This document shows, one piece after another, positions 53,782 to 62,768 of a stretch of 64,000 nucleotides of DNA (positions are counted from its first letter, which is position 1; the number at the start of each line of letters is the position of its first letter). The stretch is from the NCBI GenBank assembly GCA_022013685.1, contig JAKLPV010000112.1, forward strand, positions 1 to 64,000, read 5' to 3'. The notes beneath the pieces were generated by a model, which saw nothing but the letters and a program-made list of their open reading frames with translations, was not told where the DNA came from and did no database searches. The stretch comes from Anaerolineae bacterium. Lineage in GTDB: Bacteria; Chloroflexota; Anaerolineae; Anaerolineales; Villigracilaceae. Both the position numbers and the translations under genes were made by a program.

Positions 53782-55311
53782 TTATTTTCGCCTTTCCCAA
53801 ACCAGGTAGCGCTCGTCGGTATAGATGACATCCCACTGACGGGTCTCTTTGATTTGCAACACCAGCCAGCGTTGGTTTGGCCCAATCAACAGGCCAGGAG
53901 AAACGTTCTGCGTTTGCTGCAAGCTTTCCATGCAGGCCCAATCCTTTTGAGCCTGGCAGTCTCTTAAATCGACCAGGATTTGCAATTGTTCAGCGTATAT
54001 TCCCTTCCACTCGCTGCCCCACAATGCAAAAACCGGCGTGCGATCAAGCAGGTAGGGGAACCACTCGGCCTCGTTGATTTTTCCTATGTACAGGTAGGTT
54101 TTATCGGAGCTGGTTTCTTCCTGCACAAATTTCGCCATTTTCAGGGAATACACATCAATTTCAGGCTCGTAGCGTGAAATTGTCACCAGGCCGGTGGCGG
54201 CTGAAAACAGGCTGGCAGAAATCACAAGGGTAAGCAGGCTGGCGTAAGTGATCCGGGCCAAGGCAGTTCGTTTTTTTTCGACTCTCTCAGCGGCCCAGGT
54301 AAAGATCTTTGTGCTAAAGGCGCCTGCCATCATCCCGGCCAGAATGGGCAAAAAAATTGAGGCTTCCCCCATCACCAAAGCAAGGATGAAAGCCAGCGGC
54401 AGTTGTAACTTTCTCTGGGCAAGAAGCAGGATCAATCCCGGCAGCGCCAGGGCGGCCAGAAACCAGTTATCGGCAACATGTGACAGGTTATCAGCCAGGA
54501 AGCCGAGGGCAGCGCCTGCATCTTGAAACAGCATGGCAAAAAAATCGGTGTTACGATGCGAGGAGGAAGCCGCCATTAGACTCTGCAACCCGTGGCGCGC
54601 CACAATCACCCCGAGCCAGGGAGAAGCGATCAGCAAGGCCAGCAGCAAAATTCCCAGGGAAGTCAGCACACGGCGAGGTTTCCACTCCGAAAACAGGAAA
54701 GATATCCCCACCAGCGCGGCAAAGGCAACATAGAGCAAATGCGTCATCAGCAGCAGGCCAAGGAAGAGGCCCGACAACACAATATCGCGCCGTGAGAACT
54801 GCCGGATGGCGCGCAAATAGAACAACAACCCCGCAAAACACAGCCCCAGCGCCAATCCGCGCACTATGCCCGCCGACCAGACGTGCGTGTGATAGACAGT
54901 GGGCGCGGTTGCAACCAAAATCATGGCAGTCAATGCGGCAATTTTCGAATCAGTCAATTCTCGCGTTAGATAATAAAAGGGGATGAACGCCAACAGGCTA
55001 AAAACCGCCGGAACCAACCGCAAGTAGGCCCAGATCGAGAGCCCCAACTTGATGGCAATCGCAAAAAGGTACATGGCTAACGGCGGATAGACAAAGGGTA
55101 TTCCGCCCGGTCCATAGTGGGGAATTTCCATTGGCAGGGAAAAATTCGCACTGGCAATCTGCTCGGCCATTTGGGTGAACATCCCGGCATACCCCAGCGG
55201 AATGGAATACCGGAAAGCCTGGAAAAAGAAGACCGGTGCGATGAGCAATAAACCCGTCAGAAGCAGGGCATGGCCGCGGTGGCGCATAAAAAAGGATTTG
55301 AGAAAAGTCAT
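53782..55311 (-). CDS. Integral membrane glycosyltransferase-like protein (GT39-like)
   Basis: Many TM segments; PHYGPGGIPFVYPPLAMYLFAIAIKLG motif after TM1. Confidence 0.8.
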   Translation of the reverse strand: MTFLKSFFMRHRGHALLLTGLLLIAPVFFFQAFRYSIPLGYAGMFTQMAEQIASANFSLPMEIPHYGPGGIPFVYPPLAMYLFAIAIKLGLSIWAYLRLVPAVFSLLAFIPFYYLTRELTDSKIAALTAMILVATAPTVYHTHVWSAGIVRGLALGLCFAGLLFYLRAIRQFSRRDIVLSGLFLGLLLMTHLLYVAFAALVGISFLFSEWKPRRVLTSLGILLLALLIASPWLGVIVARHGLQSLMAASSSHRNTDFFAMLFQDAGAALGFLADNLSHVADNWFLAALALPGLILLLAQRKLQLPLAFILALVMGEASIFLPILAGMMAGAFSTKIFTWAAERVEKKRTALARITYASLLTLVISASLFSAATGLVTISRYEPEIDVYSLKMAKFVQEETSSDKTYLYIGKINEAEWFPYLLDRTPVFALWGSEWKGIYAEQLQILVDLRDCQAQKDWACMESLQQTQNVSPGLLIGPNQRWLVLQIKETRQWDVIYTDERYLVWERRK

Positions 55312-55322
55312 GGGGTCGTATT

Positions 55323-56918
55323 CTAAAACATTTTCTGCCACTTGCTCAGGGCCCAGCGGCCTGTTTCAGGGTGCAGGCGGCCTTCGAGGTCAATAAACTC
55401 ATCCGATTCAAGCGCAGCGTGGATAAGTTTGCGGATCTTGCCCACACAGTCATCGTCAAAAAAGAGTTTGTTTTTTGCGGCCAGGGCCAGCAAAACCGCA
55501 GCATGCAGACTGGCGTAATCAGCGGGTTCAGCGCGTTGCTCAAGCGCCTGACGCAGCACCCGGCGGACAAAGTTCACATCTGGCGCGCCGGCTCTCGTTC
55601 TGACGGACTTTCCTTTTTGAAAGACAATCGCCGCCATCTCTGCATTTTTTTCTACTTCAAACGACTCCACCTGCCAACTGCTGGCTGCTGCCGCAAATAA
55701 CACCGCTGCCAGGAAATCCGGTTCTAGCTCGGGGATCAGGGCATGGAAGGAAATCTGCTCCTCTGAAATCTGACGCAGGTTGTTAAACAGGGAGCGCAGG
55801 GCTTCAGCGTGCCATTGCCAGTCGTACCGGCGGCGGCGCAAGACGGCCTTGAAGGGCGCAACTGCCTCCCGTCCCCACAGCCAGCCCGCCCACAGGGCTG
55901 AAAGCGTCCAGAAGGCCTGGTTGGGGCGCGGGATGATGCCCGCCAGCGCGACAAACGGAATTTCGCCCAATTCTGCGGCAGCTTCGCGCAGGGGCCCTTC
56001 GTAAATAGTCAGGCCGCCGCTTTCGGGGGGTTCTTCAGGCCAAAGCATATGGGCCACACCCGCGTGCCCTACCGGCGAAAAGTTGGACCAAAACCCGATC
56101 CCTTTTTCGAGCGCCATCCAGGCGTTATGTTCGCGAAAAACTCCCGGCAGGAGTAATTGGCGTGGGCGCGGTCTTTCCGTCTCGTGCGGCCACAAGCTGT
56201 TAGACTGGTCAAGCGCAAACAAGATCAGCGCCACCAGGCAGCGCCGGCGCTCGTCGCTGGATGAGATGCCATCGAGGCGGTTGATGATCGTTCCCAGGGC
56301 GTAGACAGCGCGCGGCAGGTACAAACGCAGGGCTTCCTCGGCGTGGATTCTGTCAGGGTCGTCGCGAGCGGCGATACGTTCCAGGGCGCGGGCGCGGTGC
56401 AGTCCTTCAGAGTGAGCCCATTGGGCGGCGCGGCGTATATCATCCGGGCTGGCAGGACGTTCACCCATATCGCCGCAAGCTGTGCAAGTATAGGTCTTTG
56501 CCAGGAGTTCGCCACTCTTGCCATCCCAGGTGAAGAACTCGGCAGGGATTTGGTGGTTACAGGCCACACAATGGGTCTGGTAAAGGGCTTGCAGGTGGAT
56601 TTCAAGGCGCTCATCGTCCTTGCGGGCGATTGCCAGGTCTGAAAGCGCGGCGCGCAGGTCGGCTTCAGCTGGCGGATGGGCGGCCAGATCGATCAGAAAG
56701 CGGATGATCGGGTTGCCAGCCGTAACCAGCACCCGCATCCCAGCCCGGGCAAGTTGGACAGGCAGTCGCGGAGATGCAGCCAGCGGGTCCAGAAGCCAGG
56801 CTGCGGGGGGAGCGAACCGGTTGGACCAGGCCAAGGTTACCTCGCCCGGCAGAGGCGGCAGGTAGCGGCTAAGGGGGGCGGAAAAGTCGAGTGTGTTCAC
56901 AAAAATAGGATAGCACAA
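55323..56918 (-). CDS. Protein resembling a degenerate DNA methylase, with Cys4-like zinc site; unknown function
   Basis: AWLLDPLAASPRLPVQLARAGMRVLVTAGNPIIRFLIDLA resembles methylase LDPFAGSG...NP; CVACNH...CTACGD. Confidence 0.65.
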   Translation of the reverse strand: MCYPIFVNTLDFSAPLSRYLPPLPGEVTLAWSNRFAPPAAWLLDPLAASPRLPVQLARAGMRVLVTAGNPIIRFLIDLAAHPPAEADLRAALSDLAIARKDDERLEIHLQALYQTHCVACNHQIPAEFFTWDGKSGELLAKTYTCTACGDMGERPASPDDIRRAAQWAHSEGLHRARALERIAARDDPDRIHAEEALRLYLPRAVYALGTIINRLDGISSSDERRRCLVALILFALDQSNSLWPHETERPRPRQLLLPGVFREHNAWMALEKGIGFWSNFSPVGHAGVAHMLWPEEPPESGGLTIYEGPLREAAAELGEIPFVALAGIIPRPNQAFWTLSALWAGWLWGREAVAPFKAVLRRRRYDWQWHAEALRSLFNNLRQISEEQISFHALIPELEPDFLAAVLFAAAASSWQVESFEVEKNAEMAAIVFQKGKSVRTRAGAPDVNFVRRVLRQALEQRAEPADYASLHAAVLLALAAKNKLFFDDDCVGKIRKLIHAALESDEFIDLEGRLHPETGRWALSKWQKMF

Positions 56919-56925
56919 TTATCGG

Positions 56926-58485
56926 CTATGCGTAAATCCGCACTTCACCGGTTTGGCTGGCGAAAATTTGCTGCTGGCCGCCGGGTTTGAAACCGGGATT
57001 TTTGCCTTCGAAATCGAGCACGACGGTCAGTTTTTCATCCTGATCGGTGCGGGTGTAGGCTAAAACGCCGTTGGGGGCATCCAGAAAAGCCAGTTTGCCG
57101 CCTCGCAGGGCCGGGTGATCTCGGCGCAGGGCGATCAGTGCGCGGGTGAGGTTGAAGAGCGAATCCGGATCGGCTTGCTGGGCCGCGGCATTGCGCTGGG
57201 GGTAATTGGGGTGGACTTTAAGCCAGGGTTTGGCAGCCGAGAAGCCGGCGTTGGATGTGGCATCCCATTGCATCGGCGAGCGGCAGCCATCGCGGCCTTT
57301 GAAGAAGGGCCAATAATATTTGCCGGGCGGGTCGAGAATTTCGTGACGGGCCAGCGAAATATCGCGCATCCCGATTTCTTCGCCATAATACAGGAATGGC
57401 GTGCCACGCAATGTCAGCAGGAGCGCCATGACGACCCGGGCGCGGCGGTCGTCTTCGCCGCGGCAATAGCGCGTGGCCGAGCGCGGCTGGTCGTGGTTCG
57501 AGAGCACGTAGTTGGGCCAGACCTGTTCCCCGGCAGAGCCGTCCCATTTTTCGATGGCCTCGCGAAAGGCAGCCGGGTTATAAGGGCGCAGGGTAAAGTC
57601 AAAGTTGAAAGCAGCGTGCAGTTTGCCCGGGCCGCAGTAGCTGGCGGCGCGTGCTGGAGAAGCCAGGAAGGTTTCGCCGACAGCGTATTTTTCAGGGCTG
57701 GCATCGAGAAGGACACGCAGTTCGTTGAGCAAAGGGATCATTTCAGGCTGGTCAATATCATAAACGTGCTTTTGGCGGTCGAAACTGCGCAAGCCGAACT
57801 TGGGCGGGTTGTTGCGCAAGGCCTCATCCTTGAAATAAGCATTAAAAACATCCAGGCGAAAGCCGTCGGCGCCGCGCCCAAGCCAGAAACGGACAACATC
57901 CAATTGGGCCTGGCGCAGCTTCGGGTTGCGCCAGTTGACATCCGGCTGTTCTTTGACAAACATATGAAAGTAGTATTCGCCTGTTTTTTGATCGTATTCC
58001 CAGCCCCCACCGCCGAAGATCGACTGCCAGTTATTGGGAGTCCCCTTCACTGCCCCTACTTTCTTAAGAAAATGGGATGCAACGGAGGGCGGCTGCCACA
58101 TATACCAATCGCGTTTGGGATTCTCGCGGCTGGAGCGGGACTCGACAAACCAGGGGTGCTGGTCAGATGTGTGATTCAGCACCAGGTCAAGCACGACTCG
58201 GATATTTCGCCGGTGCGCTTCGCGGACGAGGTCGTCGAAGTCTGAGAGTGTGCCAAAGCGCGGGTCCACGTCACAGTGGTCGCTGATATCGTAGCCAAAA
58301 TCCACATCCGGGCTGGGGTAGAAAGGCGAAAGCCAAATGGCGTCAATACCCAGGTGCACCAGATAGTCGAGTCGGGCGGTGATGCCGGGTAAGTCGCCCA
58401 GGCCGTCGTTGTTCGAGTCCGCAAATGAACGCGGATAAATTTGGTAGATGACGCCATCACGCCACCACAGGTAGGGGTCAGTCAT
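56926..58485 (-). CDS. GH13 alpha-glucosidase (oligo-1,6-glucosidase-like)
   Basis: WWRDGVIYQIYPRSFADSNNDGLGDLPGITARLDYLVHLGIDAIWLSPFYPSPDVDFGYDISD, DLVLNHTSDQHPWF, GFRLDVFN, LSNHDQPR. Confidence 0.95.
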   Translation of the reverse strand: MTDPYLWWRDGVIYQIYPRSFADSNNDGLGDLPGITARLDYLVHLGIDAIWLSPFYPSPDVDFGYDISDHCDVDPRFGTLSDFDDLVREAHRRNIRVVLDLVLNHTSDQHPWFVESRSSRENPKRDWYMWQPPSVASHFLKKVGAVKGTPNNWQSIFGGGGWEYDQKTGEYYFHMFVKEQPDVNWRNPKLRQAQLDVVRFWLGRGADGFRLDVFNAYFKDEALRNNPPKFGLRSFDRQKHVYDIDQPEMIPLLNELRVLLDASPEKYAVGETFLASPARAASYCGPGKLHAAFNFDFTLRPYNPAAFREAIEKWDGSAGEQVWPNYVLSNHDQPRSATRYCRGEDDRRARVVMALLLTLRGTPFLYYGEEIGMRDISLARHEILDPPGKYYWPFFKGRDGCRSPMQWDATSNAGFSAAKPWLKVHPNYPQRNAAAQQADPDSLFNLTRALIALRRDHPALRGGKLAFLDAPNGVLAYTRTDQDEKLTVVLDFEGKNPGFKPGGQQQIFASQTGEVRIYA

Positions 58486-58562
58486 TTCAGCCTCCGTAGA
58501 TATGCCTTACAAATCTCTAACACCCTCTCATTCTACACGGATTTATGCTATCATAAATTGCT

Positions 58563-59729
58563 ATGAGTCCACAATTAAACGAAAAAATTCTTGTTGTTGA
58601 TTCCGATGATCACAGCCGTGATCTGATCGTACGCCAGACGTTGCAACCTTATGGCTACCAGGTAATGGCAGCCGAGGATGCCGCTTCAGCCATCCGCCTG
58701 GCCTTACAATTCCAACCTGATGTGATCATTGCCGATCTGAACCTGCCCGGCTTCAGCGGCAATGACATGCTGGTGGCTTTCTCGTCACAGGGAATCAATA
58801 CCCCGGTGATTGTGATGGCGGAGAAAGGCGAGGAGCCGAAAGTTATCCAGGCTTTCCGCCTGGGAGCTTCGGATTACTTCCTGCGGCCCGTGCGTGAACC
58901 GGAGGTGCTTTCAGTGGTTGAACGCGCCTTGAAACAAGTGCGCGAATTACGGTCACGCCAAAAGCTGGACGAGCAGCTCAAAACCGCCAACGCGGAATTA
59001 CAGCGTCGCCTGCGCGAACTGACCACGATTTTTTCGGTAGGACGGGCGGTCATTTCAGTCACAGACCAGCGCGTTTTATTTGAAAAAGTTGTCGAGGCGA
59101 TTACCACCGTCTCAGAAGCCGACATGGGCTGGCTGACCCTGAAAGATGAAAAAACAAACTCTTTCCTGATGGCCGCCCACCGTCACCTGCCCGATGCCTG
59201 GGCCAAGCGCATCAACCAGCCCCTGGACGACGGCGTGAGTGCGCTGGTAGCCATGTCCGCGGAAAGCCTGAGCATACATGGCCAGGCGCTGCTCAAATTC
59301 AAGATAGCCTCTTTGGGCAAATCAACCATGGTCGTTCCGATCAAGGTCAAGCAGGAAGTGATAGGCCTGATGATCGTTGTCCGCAAGGCAGAACGCGCCT
59401 TTGGAGCGAGCGAACAAAGCCTGCTTGAAGCCATTTCCGATTACGCTTCGATCTCCCTGGTCAATTCGCGCCTGTTCCGCGCAGTGGCACATGCCGCCGA
59501 GCAAGCCCAGGCCGGGGAACGACGCAAAAATGAACTTTTGCAAAACCTGCGCCAAGAGTCGCAGTCTGTTTTGCAATCAGCCATGTATCCGCTCGAAGTT
59601 GTGCTTGGTGAAAAAATGGGAACGCTCAGCGAAGAGCAAAAACAGGCCCTTGCCACGGCCCAAAATGCGCTGAAGCGTCTCAGTTTCATGATGAATCAAC
59701 AGACAACACAGCCAAAGTCGCGAGATTAA
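58563..59729 (+). CDS. Receiver-domain protein with GAF domain
   Basis: ILVVDSDDHSRDLI...DVIIADLNLPGFSG...GASDYFLRPV; GAF region VGRAVISVTDQRVLFEKVVEAITTVSEADMGWLTL. Confidence 0.88.
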   Translation: MSPQLNEKILVVDSDDHSRDLIVRQTLQPYGYQVMAAEDAASAIRLALQFQPDVIIADLNLPGFSGNDMLVAFSSQGINTPVIVMAEKGEEPKVIQAFRLGASDYFLRPVREPEVLSVVERALKQVRELRSRQKLDEQLKTANAELQRRLRELTTIFSVGRAVISVTDQRVLFEKVVEAITTVSEADMGWLTLKDEKTNSFLMAAHRHLPDAWAKRINQPLDDGVSALVAMSAESLSIHGQALLKFKIASLGKSTMVVPIKVKQEVIGLMIVVRKAERAFGASEQSLLEAISDYASISLVNSRLFRAVAHAAEQAQAGERRKNELLQNLRQESQSVLQSAMYPLEVVLGEKMGTLSEEQKQALATAQNALKRLSFMMNQQTTQPKSRD

Positions 59730-59744
59730 GATAAAATTGTCTGG

Positions 59745-61673
59745 ATGCCCAAATCTGACCTAATTTTGCTTGCAATGGACGAATCGCCCACTCTGGGATT
59801 GCTGGAGCGGGCTTTGCATGCTTCCGGATATGTTGTTGCGCACATCCAGGATGCCGATGCACTCGATAGGGCTTTGCTTGAAACAACGCCATTGATCTTG
59901 CTGATCGCCCAAACCTTAAAAGGCCAGGATGGAATCCCGATCGCGCAGAAAGCGCTGGAACGCTTTCCAACCCTGCCTGTTTTGCTGTATGCTGACCATG
60001 ACGATACAGCCCTGTTCAAACAAGCCATTCGGGCAGGCATCAGTGATTTCCTGCATCCGCCTTTGCGTATCGATGATATTGTCGACATTATTAAACATAA
60101 TCAAAAACGCGCTGAACATATGGGCGATTGGGTACGACGCGAGGTGCGGCGCACGACAGCATCGCTCGAAAAGCGGATGGATGAACTGGAAACCCTGGTC
60201 AAACTGGGACGCACCATCAACAGTTCGCTCGATCTGGATAACGTTTTAACCAGTGTTGTAACCGCCGCTGTAGAATTAACTGGTGCGGAAGAAGGACAAC
60301 TTTTGTTGCTGGACGACGAAACCAGCGAATTGTATATGCGCGCCGGGCGCAATTTTGAAGAAAATTTTGCACGCACTTTCCGCCTGCCGGTCAGGGATTC
60401 GCTCGCCGGGCAGGTTGTTCATACCGGGCAAACTATTTCCTTCTGCCAGGATTCTCCAAGCAAAATTAAAACAGCCTATCTGGTATATGCGCTGATTTAT
60501 GTCCCCTTACGGGTTGGGGATCATGTCGTCGGCGTACTGGGGGTGGACAACCGTCAGAATAAACGGCCATTTACCCAACATCACGAATTGTTGATGTCTG
60601 TGCTGGCAGATTATGCCGTGATCGCAATTGAAAACGCCCAGGCTTTTCAAGCAACCGACCAGGAAAGACAAAAGCTCGATGCAACCATCAACAACATTCA
60701 AGACGGAGTCATCGTACTTGACCCCGAGAAAAACATCCTACTGATCAACCCGGCAGCCCGCAAAGTTTTTGGTCTGGGAATGAGTGATCTAACCGGCCAG
60801 ACAATACTCAAAGCAATTACAAATGCCGATTTTTCAGAGATACTGAATTCCATCAGCGAAAATCCGCTTAAGCATCACGAGATGGCTTTCGAAGATGGTC
60901 GTGTTTTTAATACGCAATATGTTCCCCTGCCAGAAATTGGTTCGGTAATCACCTTTGAAGAAATTACCCACCTTAAGATGCTCGACCGCCTGAAGAGCGA
61001 TTTCATCCACACTATTTCGCATGACCTGCGCTCGCCTTTGACAGCCATTATGGGCTACGTAGAACTGCTTGATCGGGTTGGCCCCTTGAATGATCAGCAA
61101 AAACAATTTATACGTCACGTTCAAAACAGCGCACAAAATATCACCACACTGATCAATGACCTGCTTGACCTGGGTCGCATTGAAGCAGGGTTTGACACCC
61201 GTAAAGATGAAGTAGCCTTTGATTCAATCCTCGGCTATACGCTCGACAACCTGAACCAACAGATTATCGAGAAAAACCAGACGGTGAAATTGTCTATCGA
61301 AGAGAAGCTGCCAGCATTACGGGGGAACCCGATCCGCTTGCGACAATTGGTGGACAACCTACTGGTCAATGCCGTCAAATACACCCCCAACGGCGGCACG
61401 CTGACTGTTAATTTGTTCCATGATACCGATCAGGTTATTCTGGAAGTAATCGACACCGGGCTTGGCATTCCTCCAACCGACCAGCCGCATATTTTCGAGA
61501 AGTTTTATCGCGCCAGCAACACCCCCAAGAATACACCCGGCACCGGGCTGGGGCTGGCGATTGTCAAATCGATTGTCGAAAACCATGATGGGCGCATCTG
61601 GCTTGAGTCGACAGTGGGCAAGGGTAGTAAATTTGTGGTGGTCCTGCCCATCTACAAAAAGGATGAAGATTAG
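59745..61673 (+). CDS. Pseudo-receiver-GAF-PAS-histidine kinase
   Basis: N-terminal receiver-like fold; GAF LVKLGRTINSSLDLDNVLTSVVTAAVELTGAEEGQLLLLDDE; PAS; HTISHDLRSPLTAIMGYVELL; GTGLGLAIVKSIVENHDGRIWLES. Confidence 0.92.
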   Translation: MPKSDLILLAMDESPTLGLLERALHASGYVVAHIQDADALDRALLETTPLILLIAQTLKGQDGIPIAQKALERFPTLPVLLYADHDDTALFKQAIRAGISDFLHPPLRIDDIVDIIKHNQKRAEHMGDWVRREVRRTTASLEKRMDELETLVKLGRTINSSLDLDNVLTSVVTAAVELTGAEEGQLLLLDDETSELYMRAGRNFEENFARTFRLPVRDSLAGQVVHTGQTISFCQDSPSKIKTAYLVYALIYVPLRVGDHVVGVLGVDNRQNKRPFTQHHELLMSVLADYAVIAIENAQAFQATDQERQKLDATINNIQDGVIVLDPEKNILLINPAARKVFGLGMSDLTGQTILKAITNADFSEILNSISENPLKHHEMAFEDGRVFNTQYVPLPEIGSVITFEEITHLKMLDRLKSDFIHTISHDLRSPLTAIMGYVELLDRVGPLNDQQKQFIRHVQNSAQNITTLINDLLDLGRIEAGFDTRKDEVAFDSILGYTLDNLNQQIIEKNQTVKLSIEEKLPALRGNPIRLRQLVDNLLVNAVKYTPNGGTLTVNLFHDTDQVILEVIDTGLGIPPTDQPHIFEKFYRASNTPKNTPGTGLGLAIVKSIVENHDGRIWLESTVGKGSKFVVVLPIYKKDED

Positions 61674-61687
61674 TCACCTGACTGTTT

Positions 61688-61733
61688 AAATCAAAACGGC
61701 GAACAGGGGCATTCCTGTTCGCCGTTTTGATTT
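61688..61733. terminator. Bidirectional terminator, 20-bp perfect stem
   Basis: AAATCAAAACGGCGAACAGG-ggcatt-CCTGTTCGCCGTTTTGATTT. Confidence 0.92.
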
Positions 61734-61735
61734 CT

Positions 61736-62749
61736 TTACGAGGAAACACGGTTGGGATCCAGAATGTATTGCCACCAATTGTTGGCAATACCATTGGTGC
61801 GACCGCCCACTTTGGGGAAATGCTTTAACCACCATTTGTGATGGGCGCGAATATCACCCTTACCCCAATCATTGGCGTTGACTTGCCTGACCGCGCCGCT
61901 AAGGTTAGGGAACTGATACCAGTCATCGCAGCGGCTATCCACCAGGCGCATATTGTTCCAGTCATAATCCCGTTCGCTGTTGGGGGCGAAGTGAATATTG
62001 CCACATTCAGACTTGCCTGGGTGACTCTTGTCATAACGAATAAATTTACGCCAGAGATTATTCTCAGGCGTCTCACCTGCATATACTTTTTCCATGATCG
62101 ATTCGGCGCGATGGCCAAAACTTTCGAGCATTTCACCAATTCCTCGCTCGTACGAAAATCCCATAATCACAAAGCGGCGCGGACAGCTGAATGTGCGCGC
62201 CAAAGGCTGCGAATTGCACCAAAATGCGCCCAGGCCGCCTATCGTTGATTCGTACAAACCGGCATGGGGGAAGGCAAAAATCCATACTTCGTCGATTTCG
62301 TTGCTGGCAACCCGTTGAAGGATATTAAATCGCCGGATAAATTCGTCATAATTGAACAGGTCTGGCTGATGAGGCTGGGCAGCGCCAGCTTTGACCTGGC
62401 CGTATGACTGGGCTGTATAGCGAAATCCATCGGCTTTGAGTGGAAATTCATCAACTTCAACCCGTTCAACCACCTGGTAACGCCCCAGTCCGCCGCTGGT
62501 TTCGAGTATATCGGAAATAAATCCCGCGCTCAAGTTGTCAACACGCTGCCAGTTCATCACCTGCGAGAGTTTTTTGCCGCTCGAAGTATCAACAACCGGG
62601 TCATAAACCACCATCAGCACCTTGCGAGTAACGATCGCGGCAGGCTGAGGCAAATTGGAAGGTTGAACCGGTTGAGGCCGGACAGGTTGTGGCTGGACAG
62701 TTTTTTTGCCCCCAAAAAGAGAAATAAGGAAATCTATCAAGCTGCTCAT
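61736..62749 (-). CDS. Conserved-looking hypothetical protein
   Basis: MSSLIDFLISLFGGKKTVQPQ..., TRKVLMVVYDPVVDTSSGKKLSQVMNWQRVDNLSAGFISDILETSGGLGRYQVVERVEVDEFPLK. Confidence 0.75.
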   Translation of the reverse strand: MSSLIDFLISLFGGKKTVQPQPVRPQPVQPSNLPQPAAIVTRKVLMVVYDPVVDTSSGKKLSQVMNWQRVDNLSAGFISDILETSGGLGRYQVVERVEVDEFPLKADGFRYTAQSYGQVKAGAAQPHQPDLFNYDEFIRRFNILQRVASNEIDEVWIFAFPHAGLYESTIGGLGAFWCNSQPLARTFSCPRRFVIMGFSYERGIGEMLESFGHRAESIMEKVYAGETPENNLWRKFIRYDKSHPGKSECGNIHFAPNSERDYDWNNMRLVDSRCDDWYQFPNLSGAVRQVNANDWGKGDIRAHHKWWLKHFPKVGGRTNGIANNWWQYILDPNRVSS

Positions 62750-62768
62750 GATCACTCCTGGATAGGGT

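Noticed and set aside
57115-58245. 376-aa + strand ORF opposite the GH13 alpha-glucosidase
   Set aside because: Shadow ORF with no domain support.
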